Assembly: GCA_033297075.1 (NCBI GenBank)
Contig: MU858268.1
Coordinates: 1 to 57,416 of the forward strand
Direction: 5' to 3'
Origin: Rhypophila decipiens
Lineage: Eukaryota > Ascomycota > Sordariomycetes > Sordariales > Naviculisporaceae
DNA: 57,416 nucleotides
Under the pieces are notes generated by a model. That model saw only the letters and a list, made by a program, of their open reading frames with translations, had not been told where the DNA came from and did not search any database. This document shows positions 10,902 through 23,395 of the stretch, piece after piece. The position numbers and the translations under genes were made by a program. Every line of letters starts with the position of its first letter. Position 1 is the first letter of the stretch.

Positions 10902-12628
10902 TTAAAACTTGCCAGGAGCCTTCTTGATATACACCTCCAGGCCCTCTTGCACAACAAAGAAAGACGAGTGCACCTTGAGCGGTCGCCCAGGGTACGCCAA
11001 CTCGAATCGATAATCACGGAGCAGCCTCGGGATGACCTTGTTGATTTCCAAAAGGGCGAGGTTGCGTCCGATACAGAGATGACTTCCGCCGCCAAACTGT
11101 TCATCAGAGTTAACCAGGACGTTCAAAATACATGGGATAACACGGACAAATAAAACCACATAATCACATACCTGAAACATATACCTCTCCATCTTCCTGC
11201 TCTTCTCCTCATCCTCCAACCACCTCTCAGGCCTGAAATCATCCGCGTCCTGGCCAAAAGCCTCCTTATCACGGTGCAATACCCAACCATTGACCGCGAT
11301 GCTCGTGCCACCCGGGAAGAAATGTCCGTCGAGCTCGGTGCCCTCGGGCGGAACAAGTCGGCTGATGTTGAGCCCCACGGCAGGCCGGACACGCATGGCT
11401 TCCTTCAGACAGGCCTGGAAATAAGGCAGTTCTTGGGATTGGGTCCAGGTGATGTTGCCTTCCGCCGGGATGACACCGTTCTTGACTGCGTCCTCGACCT
11501 CGCGGACGAGGCTTTGGTAGACGGGTCGGGCGTCGAGAATGTGCCAGAAGAAGGATTGCATCGTTGAGGCGGTCGAGTCGGAGCCGGCGAAACTACAACG
11601 AACAGAACACGACGTCAGTATTTCACTCCTAACCTGGGTCGAAAGTATACGGAACAGAAAACTCACATCGCACCATGAGCAACAGCAAACACATCGCCCC
11701 GCCCAAACCGCTGGGGATCCTTCATATGCCCCTGAATCAAACTAGCCATGAGGTCCTGTCTCCCATCGCCGGTCCTCAACAAGCCCGCATTGTCCTTATC
11801 AAACGGCTGCCTCTTGGCCATCTCCTCGAGCGCCATCTTCGTAATGAGCGCATTCCCGGTGCTCAACCAGGGAATAAACTGCCACAGCGGGTTCCGTCGC
11901 AACAACTTGTCAAGCTCGGGAATCTGGCCCACAATCCCGTTGTACGTCTGCGAGTTGTCAATCGTCTTGATGGCATTGTCCACATCCCGCCCTTCGGCGA
12001 GGAATCCGAAGCTCCGGCTGAAAGCCACCTCGCCGAGCACGTCAAAGGCAAAGTAGTGCAGGAAATCGCCCAGGTTGAAAATGCCGCCGTTGGAGTCGAT
12101 GTGGCCGTCGATCTTGCGGGCTAGGTGCTCGATGGTCTCGTCGATGAACGGGGTGAGCTGTTGCATGGCGGCCATGCTGTAGGGAACGTTGGCAACGCGT
12201 TTCTTCATCGCGTGGACGTCCTCGCGGGTCTCGGTGAAGATGTCGGGATTTTCTGGAGGCGGGAATACGCCGTAGAATGGGGTCTTGAAGAATCGTTTGC
12301 CGGCGCTTAGGAGCGTTCGTGCTGCCTCGGGAGAGGCCAACGAGACCTCGTTGGGGGTGATCCGCACGACGCGGCCATATTTCTTGTGGAGCTCAATGTG
12401 GTCGAGGTGCGTTTGGCCTCGGGCGGTCGAGATGAAGATCCACAGCCGTGAGAAGGAGGCGAGGAACGGACCGGGGTATTTCCGGAGTGGCGAGGCGTAT
12501 CGTTTGTAGAGGATGCGGAGGGCCAGGGACCCTGCTAGGAAGGCAACCCAATGGGCAGCGATATATGCTACCACGGTGCCAATGACGGCTCCTTTGGCCG
12601 CCCCTTCTGTCTTTAATGTTACGCCCAT
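10902..12628 (-). CDS. Cytochrome P450 monooxygenase (pisatin-demethylase-like class)
   Basis: Three exons (12628-11667, 11592-11172, 11096-10902) with introns of 74 and 75 bases give a 525-residue protein in continuous frame. An N-terminal hydrophobic segment (VVAYIAAHWVAFLAGSLALR) anchors it to the endoplasmic reticulum, followed by the proline hinge RKYPGPFLA. Marks of the family are the I-helix AIFAGSDSTAS, which is created only by splicing intron 1, the ExxR motif in LKEAMRVRP, the FRPERW block, and the heme loop FGGGSHLCIGRN with Cys469. P450s of this look hydroxylate or demethylate small hydrophobic molecules, including benzoate-like and isoflavonoid compounds; the substrate here cannot be read from the sequence. 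An upstream in-frame ATG at 12763 would add 45 residues before the anchor and is less likely. No other biosynthetic gene adjoins it. Confidence 0.92.
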
Positions 12629-14588
12629 GATGGCTGTGGGTATATGTGAGTGCTCCCAGGTCGACAACGCTGAACTCTCAATCTGCTTGTTCGTGACCTG
12701 AGCGAGAGTATTGTTGAAACTCGGGCCTGTTATACAGGAGCGGACGACGTCTTGTTGTACCAATGATATCGAACCAGTCGACTAGGTGAGGATATGAATA
12801 GACAAACAACTGTTGAAGTTGTTGAAACGCAATGGGGAAGAAATATGTTAGATAAGGTTCTCGGAGAGATCTAACATATCAAGTCTCCGAGATACAAAAG
12901 TTGAAGAGAAGCATAGGGAGGAGGGGGATGATTTTCCCGGCTGCACGGGTGTTAAACACTGGGCGGGTGAACCGCCCCATATAAAACGTCTTAAGCGTAG
13001 GCCGAAGCATACCATACCACTATGACGGGTGACATCTGCCGAAAGTGTGCAACCAGATTATTTGGCGCCCGTTGAAGGAGGGTGGTAATTCTTCTGGCAA
13101 CCACCCCAAGACGGTCATAGGTACGAAGCAGCCATAACGGCTGGCTGTGAATGGGGGACCCCATACCCACTAGTGACCTCCTTCAAGCACCATTCCTCCG
13201 ATCTTCCTAACCCGTTTCATTCATTGGTGGTCACAATGAACTGGATAGGCGGAAAATCGAGCTGGGTACAGGACGGCTGTACCACTGACATCCGTCCCCA
13301 TCCCGGTCATGCCATGTTGTGGGGCGGGCGGGAGGTGATGGATTCTGTGAGTGTGGCATCTAACAGGCTCGGTGGTAAAAATAGGCTGCGAGCTCAATGG
13401 GTCCTCCAAGGTTGCTAGTCAGGTGCTAACATGGGGATCTAGCGAGCTACCCATCAGCTGGGACGGTTGGAACGCGGAGAAGCTCGAAGCTAGTGAGTGC
13501 TCGGCCATGCTTTTTCGAACTTCATCGTTCGGCTCATTATCCGAATCGGATTTCCTCTTCCCAGGGCTAAGAGTTAGTAGTAAAAAGAAGAAGAAACGAC
13601 TACAAAAAGTTGCCATCAAGACAGTGCATGGAAACAGACCTCCAAAAGCCGACTTTGGTATGGGAATCACTGTGTAACACAACAATATCCTATCCCGTTT
13701 TTTGGAGATGCTCTGCATTATCTCTCGTTAAAAAAACACATGGATTGTTGCAACCATGGCACGCTTCCTGAATTCTACCGGGACCGATAGCATCGGGTTC
13801 GGTCACCAAGAGCTGTGGGAGAGTTCAACCTGTGCCCAGGATCAAGTCCGACAGGCGAAGTCGACGAGAGGACGGATGCCCAGATCGAGACAGATGTTTC
13901 CTTGAGAAGATGTCAGCACAGTATCATCCAAGTTGCGAATGGCCATGCGGAGATGATTACGAGATTATTACAGGCAAAGCCGCCCAATCTCATGGCTCAC
14001 AAATCTTCGGCAGTTGTCTTTCAATGCTGTTGTTGTTCTTCTGGAGCTCTTAGCCCCAAACAGCCTGAACAAACCCCATCTGTGGAGCAGAGCTAAAAGT
14101 TGGGGTAAGGGTCTTGGCATGTCCTTGGCGCATTTTCATCGTTCGTTGGAGTTCGTCTCCACGAATGCTCACTCACCAAAACTGTACACGTGAAAAGAAT
14201 GCTTCAAACCGGGCTTCAAATAGAACGAGGCAGCGCTTGATCAAATATTCGTGCCTATCATATCTCGGTCCTTAAGGAAGTTGCACGTAAGGAACCAAGA
14301 GGACAAACATGTGTTACTAGAGAAATAGGACATTAAAATTGAGTCTACACAACAGAGCAGGTGACGACAGTCAGGTTACATCGTGTTCCTAATGGATATC
14401 TAGATAATAAGCTCCCATTTCGGTTCCATCACTTGGACTCGTGGTATTGTATGAGTATCTTCTTTTCTTCTTTTCACTTTCCCAGTGGACTCCAGAACGC
14501 CAAGCCATGATGCAAGCTTTATGTAAGTGGATAAAACCCGGCTCACCATAAGAAAAGGTTGGTCAACTATGCCCCGGAACAACATCCA
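12629..14588. other. Gene-free intergenic region
   Basis: The proximal part is the P450 promoter. Several short open frames on both strands lack family resemblance, good start contexts or plausible splicing partners. No repeat or RNA gene was recognised. Confidence 0.5.
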
Positions 14589-15908
14589 CTATTCGTCGTC
14601 GACTGCCTTCTTCGCCGCGGACTTTTGCTTCCTGAGTCTGGATTTTCGGTCAGCGATCTCCTTGTCCAGCTTGTCATCGTTGCTCAGCGGCAGGGCCTTG
14701 GCCGCGGCCTTCTTGGACTTCTTCGCAGGCCGCTCCTCGTCCTCCTTGGCCTTCTCCTCGATGGCCTCGGGTTCCGCGTCAAGCGATTTCCGCTTCTTGC
14801 CAACATTGGCCTTCTCGCCCTTGTGGTGCTTTCCGGGTAGCGCGCTCGCGGGTTCCTGACCATCCTTGACAACTTGTGACTCCTCCAGCCAGAGCTCATC
14901 GGTCTGGTAGATGGGAATCGCAGCCGTCTCGGGACCCTTGAGATAAATATTGCGGACATTGTTCCATTTCTGGGGTACAAATCGCTCCACGAGATCCTTG
15001 GCTATTTTGTCGACATTCTCAGCAAGCTTCTCGGGCTCCCAGCTCGCGTACCCGCACTTGACAGAGGTGTTGGTAGTGGGGCTCAGCTGAATCACCATGT
15101 TAGTGGTCGTTATCTAGCAAGGGCAAAGACAGGGACATACCGAAACCAGCGCAGCTCCAATAGCCTTCTGGATTTCCTTGACAATCTCGGCGGTTGGGCG
15201 AGCGTTGACGTTTTCGACAGGATCGCGCTTCACCTTCTTGCCCTTTGGTACCGCGGCCCGCTTTCCGTCAACCTTCGGCCTCTGCGCCATCAGCACGATG
15301 GGAATCGGTCGCTTGACTGTGCTTCTGAAGAATTTCTTGCCCAGCGCCTTGGGCAGGCGGTTCTGGACTCTGTCATCGGTAAGGAAAATATCGTGTTCAC
15401 TGTAGAGTTTTCTCTGGGCCTCGTAGGCCTTGAACTTGGCCTTCAGATGTGAAATGTCAATGACGCGAGTGATTCTCGTGCGCAGTTCCTCTGGAAACTC
15501 ATCCGAAGCCACGACGTTCTTGTAGTACCGTTGAGGATCTGCCGTGATAATGCAGATGGTAGACTCGCTGTCGGCGTTGAGGGGATGGGGAAGGACGATC
15601 TTGCTGGGCTGCAAACGATGAGAGTCGTGAATGTGCTTTTTCGTGGTCAAGGTGAGCCATATCGGCGTCTCGGCGACGGTGGTTTCCTCGTCTGCGAGAA
15701 GGTTCTGTTTTCCAGAGGAAGCTGGCGCAGTGACAGCCTTCTTGATGTGCGCAATCAATGCCTTGGAAGCCTTCAGGGTCTATTGCGAAACGGGCTTGTC
15801 AGTGACCAGAATTCATCCCCACGAGAGTCCGAAGACACTAACCTGGTCAGGGTCGACGGGCGACACCACGGCGTCAGACGCCTTCGTAACGGCTGTGGAA
15901 GTTGACAT
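14589..15908 (-). CDS. Ribosomal L1-domain ribosome biogenesis protein (Utp30/Cic1 family)
   Basis: Three exons (15908-15843, 15779-15141, 15086-14589) with introns of 63 and 54 bases give 400 residues. After a short leader the L1-like fold runs from about residue 25 to 290. It includes PIWLTLTTKKHIHDSHRL, the ITRVIDISHLKAKFKAYEAQ block and the KKFFRSTVKRPIPIVLM block. The last third is lysine-rich and nuclear-signal-like (GKKRKSLDAEPE, RPAKKSKKAAAKALPL). Yeast relatives are Cic1/Nsa3 of the pre-60S particle and Utp30 of the small-subunit processome, both nucleolar. The length (Cic1 is near 376 residues) and basic tail suit Cic1/RSL1D1-like proteins slightly better, but I cannot separate the two. 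The first exon is short and ends in phase 0, as is common in fungi. Confidence 0.85.
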
Positions 15909-16733
15909 TTTCACTGAATTTGCGACGAGGGAATCTGGTGTTTGGAAAACCCTCTGAAGTGATCGCGACAGTGGGGCGGGTTGGACTTGGACATCTCAAA
16001 CTTTTTTCTGGGTCCTCCCAAATTTGGCGCCGGCCGACTGGTTTTTCCTTTCTCCACCGACCGATAAGAGCCTGATAAGACCTGCAGAAGTGGGTCCTAT
16101 GTGGCGGGTGGGGGAGGCTTCGGATGAGGCTGAACCGACAGGGGTCCCATTGTGAGACCCCCGCCCCGGTTGGCTGCAGACGTCATCCGAACTGCCGGGT
16201 CTTCGTCCGAAACCGATTCAGACGACTATGGTCATAATGATCACACCAAGGAATCGAACCCCGAAATAAAACAAAATAGGGGGTATTATTTTCTCAGCTA
16301 CATCCACGCATACGTTCTCCCATCTTTTTTCCTGTCCAGCCTAACCCATAACCGCTAAACTCCATGTGCTGCCGATACCTGTGCACTCGTCCTCTACCGT
16401 CGTCCACCTTCGTGAATCCCGTGATGTACCCGAGAAAGGTCGTGAAGGTTGAGTTCAGCATGAGAGCACAAGAAATCCCAGCCAACAAATATTAAGCCAA
16501 ACGGCTCGGTGGTATATAACAGCAAGAATATGACGCCCCGCGCTATGCAAGATCGTGATAAATGAAACAAGAAAGGCCAATGGAACCGTCCCAGCCAACA
16601 TGAAGAGAAAACATGTGACGATAAAAAAGAAATAACCCATCGACGAAACATGAGGTACGTGGAACCTTCTCCACATATACGCTGAAGGCCAACCGTCATA
16701 CAAGAAGGATCAAAGTGGATGGTGTGTGACAGG
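15909..16733. other. Promoter of the L1-domain gene and 3' flank of the FHA gene
   Basis: No gene is supported. A frame near 16455-16703 on the minus strand is hydrophobic, but it lies directly downstream of the FHA stop codon and is best read as 3' untranslated sequence. Confidence 0.5.
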
Positions 16734-18315
16734 TCAAGGGGTACGAGGTCGCTTCCAGTAATATTGCTAAATGGAATATCAGTGATCTGATGACTGCTAG
16801 GAAAGAATTCAGTGTTGGGATCTCAAATCTCACCTTGTGTTGTTTTCTGCAGTTTCGGAGGCTGGGCTTACGGAGACCGTCCGTGACTGCCAGGCGTCGG
16901 TGCTCATCCGTATCCATCTCAGGAATGTAGTAGTACTCGCTCTCCAGAGGCTTCCCAGCTGCGTCCTTTCCCTGTCTGGGAATGATGCCCACGGCAACAG
17001 TGGACTCGATGATTATGCGAAGCTGATCCTTTGTCAGATCCTTCCTCTCCTCAGCTGGCAAGTTGTTCAGAATGGTTGACAGTGGGGTGGACGAGAGACG
17101 CGAGAACGCGAGCTGGTTGACAACGTGGTTCGAAACCGCCGCCTTCTCTTCTACATTCAGGCTGCTCTCTACGGGCGTCCGTTCAGCATCTGCCCCGGGA
17201 CTGACATTTGCAGACGCGGGCTTGGATTCGTGGAGGGGTTCGAGAGTCGCGCCGAGACGCCTCTTAGGCGACATGGTGGAAAAGGAAGCGAGCCGGCCCG
17301 AGAGATTGGCACCGAAAGGCCCAAAGGAGTGAATAATGGGGTCATTTTCCTCGTCGGGATCGTTGTCTGACTGCGGGTCACTCAAATCGCTTGAGAAGCT
17401 CTCGGTTGCTTGCGTCATGAAGCTAGCATCGACGTCGGTCAACTTTGGAAGCTCCTGCTCATCGGCACTGGCATCCTCATAGATCTCCACAGCTTCTCCG
17501 AGGTCGTGGCCATCTGGCATCAGATCCTCAAGGCTAGCACTGGATGTAGAGACATTGGCGGGTGTTGGCGACTCGGGGCTGCCGATGCGCGTTGTTCTTC
17601 TCAAAGGACTTCCCAGCAGATCGGCATGAGCTGATCGTCCAGTGATTGGTCGAGGGGATTCATCCCACGACGAATCGCTCAAGTTCCCCAAGGCGTCTCG
17701 GTCTTTATCCCGCTTCGGCCATTGCAAGAGAACCCTTGCATCTTGAACATCGAGCATGATCTCAGCACCGTCCGTCTCTGACGTGAATGAGTCTCCCTTG
17801 CCCAGCTCCCATGTCTGTCCCTGGCAATGCAGCTTTAAGCCATTCCAGCCGTTGCAGATGATCTCTACCTTGTTGACATCGAGTGCCTCCGTTGCCGAGA
17901 TATAGCGCGCCTTGACGTGCACTCTGCTGATTAGCCGATTTGCTGAGAGCTGATAGTGGGAAGAGTTGCTCGATCGGCCCATCAAGAGAGTCTCGCCGTC
18001 TTCCTTGAGCTCAACTGTGCGGACATCTGAAAGTGGGGCCCTCTCGGAGACGATTGACGCGGTCCGTTGCAGGCTTGGTCGAGGGCCACATCGCGGGGGA
18101 CTCGACGAGAGGATACCGGTACTCGAGGTCGGAATAGGCGTGGGATACTTTGAAAACGCGCTGGACGTAGCTTGCCGCTTCAAGGGTCGCGGAAAACCTG
18201 GTGAGGAAGAAAGAGGCTCGAAAGGTGGGAGCAAAGAGGGTGCTGGTCTCTTGGTGCCGGCCGCGGAGGGAAGCGAGGGCTCCAGGGCCTTGCTTGCAGA
18301 AGGCGAGGAATCCAT
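16734..18315 (-). CDS. FHA-domain protein, Tos4/Plm2-like
   Basis: Two exons (18315-16834 and 16766-16734, intron 67 bases) give 504 residues. The last exon adds only QYYWKRPRTP, a tail that replaces the nonsense obtained by reading into the intron. A forkhead-associated phosphothreonine-binding domain spans about residues 100-200, with GRSS at 113-116, SRVH at 130-133 and NGWNG at 155-159. The rest is Ser/Pro-rich and acidic, with a conserved C-terminal block (LSTILNNLPAEERKDLTKDQ, then SEYYYIPEMDTDEHRR). Yeast Tos4 and Plm2 are G1/S- and DNA-damage-regulated nuclear FHA proteins that bind gene promoters; the assignment here is by domain order and overall composition. CGCG-containing elements upstream (near 18760 and 18800) resemble MBF-type sites, but that is only suggestive. 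An in-frame ATG further up (18456) lacks conserved-looking sequence. Confidence 0.75.
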
Positions 18316-20160
18316 CACAATGCTGCGACAATCATGACAATTGACGGCAAGTTGTGTGTTGAGCAAACCTTTGAGAGTTCTGTCGAGGTGTTCGGAGGCC
18401 GAAAAACTCGCGTGGCACGTCCAAGGCGCGTGTATGCTGCGGGCTTTTCCCTCCACTTGGCGAATCCCTCACCTGGTATCGATCGAGCTTCGCGTGCCCG
18501 AGGTCCAGACCAGCGATGAAAGAGTGACTTGGAAAAGAGAGCGAAAGGGCCGAGAGAGCAAGACAAAAGCAGAGAAAAGTGATGCAAGTTCGGAAACAGG
18601 AAAATGTTTCTTTCTCCTGGCTCGATTTGGGGATTTTGAAAGAGGGCCTAGGTGCAAGAGACCCGAGTAGGCGCAGGGTGGGGATTTGGATATTTAAGAG
18701 ATGCAACCTACGGCCGCGGCCGTGTTCTGGTGGGACCGTGGCTCACACCTGTGGCAGAGACGCGATTTCGCTAATAAGCTGGGAGGATCCCGTGGTGGTC
18801 GCGTTTGGCGTCAAACCTCCAATTTGGTCCGCTATTAGCTAACCAACTCGCGTGCCCTTGCGTGCTTCGCCAGTGCAGATCCTGGATCACTCGGCGGTTC
18901 CAGGAGGCACCTGAAGCTCTTTTAGGCAGGAAGCATGCACTGCTATTGGGTGAAATTCACCCCTCGCACCTGCTTCAGCGCTGTCAAATGTCCACTGAAC
19001 TGCCCGATTACAGAAGGTGCGAAGTTTTAATGACGTGCATATCAGTCCTGGTCCTATGTTTGGCGCCTCAAAATGACAAGATATTAACAGCAAATGCATT
19101 CATGACTGGTATCAATATCCATAAGTTTTTCCCATTTACAGTCTCACGAGAGCTGTATCAAACTACCTGTGACTCCTTGCTCTTGGACATTTTTGAATGT
19201 CGTTTCAACTGCTGGTTGTAGCGAAGCGAATCCCCCTCTCCTGCGTACCATTTCAAGGTGACCTTTTTTACGCGTTGGAGTGTGCTTCCTTCCAGCCTCC
19301 TTTTAATGAAGCTCATCCACCTGCACAAAAAACGGCCTGTTGTCCCCGCTCAGAACCGCGTTTTTTCGAGTCGTCGGCTGGCAGGAACTCCACTAAAACC
19401 ACTTAAACATTTCCACCTTTCCTGCACTCCTATGTAGAGCCCGGGTTCCGGTTGCTCGAAAGGGGGTTAGAGCGGGTTTGAGGTTTCGAAGAAACAGTAA
19501 AGGCTACGTAGAACGACGAGAAGAGATTGCATCTTAAGGCCACTGGCTAGTACCAATAAAAGCCGAAGAGCTGAGGAGGTTCAAAACTTCAGATCGGATG
19601 CTCAAAATCCAAGATCCTACAACCTTGCCGAGACCCGCATCGGACGGGACTCGGGGAAAGATAGAAAAGAATTGTCGTAGCAACAGCAGAAAAAAGTTCG
19701 GGATTCTGACTTTTCTGCAAGCACTTACCCTGCTCTACCCACTCCCGTTCACGCATTTGCGGAAAGGATGGGATGAAAAGCGCGTCAAGAATTCCAGAGC
19801 AACCAGGCTGGGCATGGAGCACACATGCGTCATGGCCAGGTTTTCCCAAGCCAATGACCTGCCATGCATTTCTGAGTCTTCAGACTCGTTCAGGTTATGC
19901 TGCTAAACGTCGCACTTTGTTCATGTCGAGGCACGAGAAAGATCTCTGCAGTATGTCGTGCTTGCTTGCCAGATGTCAAGAATTTCTGCAATACTCGAAC
20001 TTGACTGGCGGCTCTTGAGCCAATTCAATAACAGGCGAACGCTGCTCCGACCAAAGGAAAGAAAAAGCAAAGTCAACAAAACACGATAAGAATGCCATTT
20101 CCTGTATCCATAATGTCCAAATCCCAAAACCATAACCATGGGCCCAGCCACGCAAATTGA
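18316..20160. other. Gene-free intergenic region
   Basis: Upstream region of the FHA gene and 3' flank of the thioesterase gene. Many short frames, none with domain features. No tRNA was recognised. Confidence 0.5.
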
Positions 20161-21232
20161 TCAAAGATCTCCACCGCCCATAAACTCCACAGGTCTCTCT
20201 GCCTTCTTCCCGGCCTTCTTGTATGGACCAAAGAACTCGGCAAAGGTGTCGTTTAACAGCTTCTCCGACAGCTGCATGTGGTCGCCAGGAGCAGTCCGGA
20301 ACTTCAACCCTCCCTTGCGGTCCAGCTCCCTCAGGCCAATCCAGTCCTCCGAGTACAGTTTGCGCGCGCGGAGCGGTGTGATTTCGGTGCCGTTCACCTC
20401 CTCGAACCACGCCGTTTCCTTGGGCACAACCGTCGTGTCGTCCTCGAACATGTATAGCACCAGGTTGTCTAGCTTCGCAATGTTCGCCTTGTACTTGGGA
20501 TTCTTGAACGACCTCTCGTTGTTGATGTCGGCCAGAAAGTTGGAGTAGTCGAGATACTTGTCGTACTCCTCCGGGTTGCGGTAGTACTGCGCGGGTACAA
20601 GACGGCTTTGGGCCAGGCTGGACCAGGCGTTCCCTTTGAGGAGGGCCATAGCGCCGCGGCAAAACCAGTCGGTAACGGCGCATGCGCGGAAGGCCGAGAT
20701 ACCGTTGTGCTGGGACCCAAAGGTGATGAGATTTCGTACGGGAGGGTTGTTGCAGCGCTCGACGTAGCCGCGCAAGAACTGCCCACCTTGACTAAAGCCG
20801 ATTGCGTCGATTGCTGGGGCGGTCGATAGGATGGGGTCGGCGGCGAGGTCGGCGCACACTTTGGCTATTTGCTCGGTTACGTTTCCGAGGAAGGTCGCTT
20901 GCGAATCTTTGGACGGGTTGTTGTCCATGCGGACATAATACACGAGGGTGCCGGGATTGGCAGCGTCAACGAGCTCGCCAACCTGATGCAGCCCGTCAGC
21001 TGCGTAGTTGTCGCCTAGCCCTGGAAGGGGAGAAGTGATATAGTCAGTTTCTTACCAATAACCTTGATGATTATGGTACCAGGTTTCGCTTACCATGCCA
21101 TATGATAACTGGGAGTGGGGTGTCGTTGTCGTCATCATCGTCGTCGGTGAGTCTTTGAAGGGGAGTCGCAAACGATGCCGCGATGAGCGATCCAGCTGTA
21201 AATAACAGCTTGAGCTGAGTACCGATAGCCAT
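20161..21232 (-). CDS. PPT1: Palmitoyl-protein thioesterase
   Basis: Two exons (21232-21094 and 21020-20161, intron 73 bases) give 332 residues. The start MAIGTQLKLLFTAGSLIAAS is a signal peptide, followed by an unusual run of six aspartates and then the alpha/beta-hydrolase start PLPVIIWHGLGDNYAADG, joined across the intron. The nucleophile is Ser123 in GFSQGG, the acid is expected in the MFEDDTTVVPKETAW block, and the base is His294 in GDHMQL. Also typical are NLITFGSQHNGIS and the cysteine-containing CNNPPVRN. The family removes palmitate from cysteines of proteins delivered to the lysosome or vacuole. Length and motif order match eukaryotic PPT1. It has no functional link to its neighbours. 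Confidence 0.92.
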
Positions 21233-22345
21233 ATTCGAAGCCTATTCTTGCGAGATGAGATGGATATTTGGATGGGACAAAAGCAGATGGTCCAAAGGCT
21301 AGAGAACGAGAGAAGTGATCTTGGTCTTGAGGAAGAAACGGGGTGGCCAGCACGGTACTCAAGGTGGTGGCAATCCCAAGCGTCGCAAGCTCATGCGCTA
21401 GGCAGGCAACCACAGGGGCTCGATTGGCGGGGGGTACCGAACAACCAGGGTTAGGGGCGGGTAAATGTGGGGAGCTGGTGTCATTGTAAGCTTCCCATTG
21501 GCCGGCGTTAATGTGTGCGGTCATCACGACCACACCGAGTTGACTTTGCTCGGAGGCTCGAAGTGATTCCCGAACCCTTTCCTGTCTGAACCCGCCAAGT
21601 TGCCCTTAATTTGTCTCTATTTCACCTTTACCATCGTCCACGGATCCTCCGCCCAATCTCATCGTCTATCTATTAGGAGGCTTGATGGCTACTACTTTTG
21701 TGGTCTTTTGGAGACTTATGTAAGTGTATTCTTACCTCGCGCTCTTCGAACGTGATCAGAACCCGGAGGTGTGATGAATTGGGCACTCAAAATATGTTTC
21801 AAGACGGGAATGAGTTCTTCAGTGATTCTAAATCCCCTACTGACATCCTCCTCTTCCATTTGCTTTATTGTACTAAATGCATGGCATTGGAACCATCAAC
21901 TAACTTATATCGAGACCAGCCAAGAACTGACAAGGAGTTTATCCCCGCTCCTCCTTTTTAAGCGCACAGCAGTGAGCAGACAGCTACACTCATGCCGAAA
22001 CGTCCACCCTTCCAGATCCGAAGTATCGCAAGAATTACTGCCATATGAGAATATGTACTCATGACCAGTTCATTCACGCAGCATCTAGACTCTGCAGCAA
22101 ACCACAATTTGTCCGCTTTTAGGGCATAGTCTCGAAGTCGGGAACCCCTTCCATGCTCCCCGCCCAGGATGGCCTCCCTGTTGTGAATATCGCAGCCTTG
22201 GGCTTCAGCTCTGACCTATAGATGTTTGGTAAAGCTTCGTCAGCAAGTTATTGTCTTCTCAGCCATGGTCGGTCGTTGCATTTATGAGGAAGGCCGGTCC
22301 AAACTGGCCAGAGCGGATTAGTGAGCTCATTAGGTGAGTTAATGC
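21233..22345. other. Gene-free intergenic region
   Basis: Upstream of the thioesterase gene and downstream of the GFA gene. Only short unsupported frames are present. Confidence 0.5.
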
Positions 22346-22780
22346 CTACCCCTTATCCAAAAGCGCCGTCCGCAAGATGATCTGCCCCTTCTGTCTCACG
22401 TCGTCCGTGACTGTCCAGAGCGGCACTCCGCAGCTTTTGCAAAAGGTCTTGTCCTTGGGCTTCCCGCTTGTTGTCTTGGTGAAGACATAGGTTGAGATGT
22501 TGTCCTCGCTGCCCGGCTTGAGGTTCAAATCATCATCTTTGGAGAATACCCCGAACTAGACATATAGATCTGTCAGAACATCGACCTCAAAAGACATTTG
22601 CACATCTTCCGTGGTAAAATGCACGGATACGAAGGACAAATGGCTCACCACTTGCCCAATCCCCCCGGCTCCTTTGCGGCAGTGCTCGCAGTGGCAGGAT
22701 AGCACCGCTTTCGGCTCGTTCAAGACGGTGAAGCGGACGCCGCCGCATAGACATTCGCCCGTGTATTTGGCCGTCGACAT
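22346..22780 (-). CDS. GFA/CENP-V family zinc protein
   Basis: Two exons (22780-22649 and 22555-22346, intron 93 bases) give 113 residues. The zinc ligands are laid out as in the glutathione-dependent formaldehyde-activating family: CLCGG near residues 10-14, SCHCEHC near 28-34, and CKSCG near 83-87. The join IGQVFGVFSKDD across the intron gives the expected loop; reading through the intron would end early. Such proteins bind two zinc ions. Some have been linked to S-(hydroxymethyl)glutathione formation, but most fungal members have no proven reaction. Confidence 0.88.
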
Positions 22781-23395
22781 TGCTCAGTGCTCTTGTTGAT
22801 GGTGATAGTTGTTGCGGAGTGACTTTATCAGTCTGGTGCGAACGTATGAACTGGCCTGATGGTATCGTCTGATCCAACAAGAGTCTCAAAACTCAATTTA
22901 TTGCGTCCTTTAGTCTGATCAATCCGAGATGTGATAAGGATTAAGTGTATTTCTCTTACCCTCTTGTTATATAAGACGGAAGCATGGTTTTGCGGGGTAG
23001 CTTCGGGCAATGCAACATGACGTTTGTAAGACAATGCCCATTGTCTTATGTGTGGCGCGCCCTAATCGTTCAACATCGTCCCATTCCGGCCGGATGCCCC
23101 GGACGCTCTTCGGAGTCGTCTCTTTTTTTTCGCTTTCCTTAATAAGAAACCGAAATATGTACTGAAAGGAAAGCCAGCACTTCAAAGAGGTCTCTTGCTT
23201 TTGTTTGCATCGCCAACATCAACCTTCTGGGATGATTCTCTCAGGTTCCTATAGCCTATCTACCAATTCACCTGGCTCAAAACAACATCTGATTAGAAAA
23301 GATTCCGGTAACGTTGTACCTGATGACCCCTTGAACCTAGACAAGAAGATAAGAAGGAAAATGTTGCGAGATTCATATACACTTTCCGGACCTGT
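22781..23395. other. Promoter of the GFA gene and 3' flank of the kinase gene
   Basis: No gene is supported in this stretch. Confidence 0.45.

Noticed and set aside
13419..13718. 99-residue minus-strand frame in the gap before the L1-domain gene
   Set aside because: Low-complexity and hydrophobic runs only, with no conserved motif, splice partner or promoter context.
16245..16275. T-loop-like sequence (minus strand ggttcgattcc) suggesting a tRNA
   Set aside because: No matching acceptor stem, D-arm or anticodon arm could be placed on either side.
16455..16703. Hydrophobic minus-strand frame of about 80 residues
   Set aside because: It lies immediately downstream of the FHA gene stop on the same strand, lacks family features, and is best read as 3' untranslated sequence.
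21135..21533. 132-residue minus-strand frame upstream of the thioesterase
   Set aside because: It overlaps the thioesterase signal-peptide exon in another frame and has no recognisable motif.
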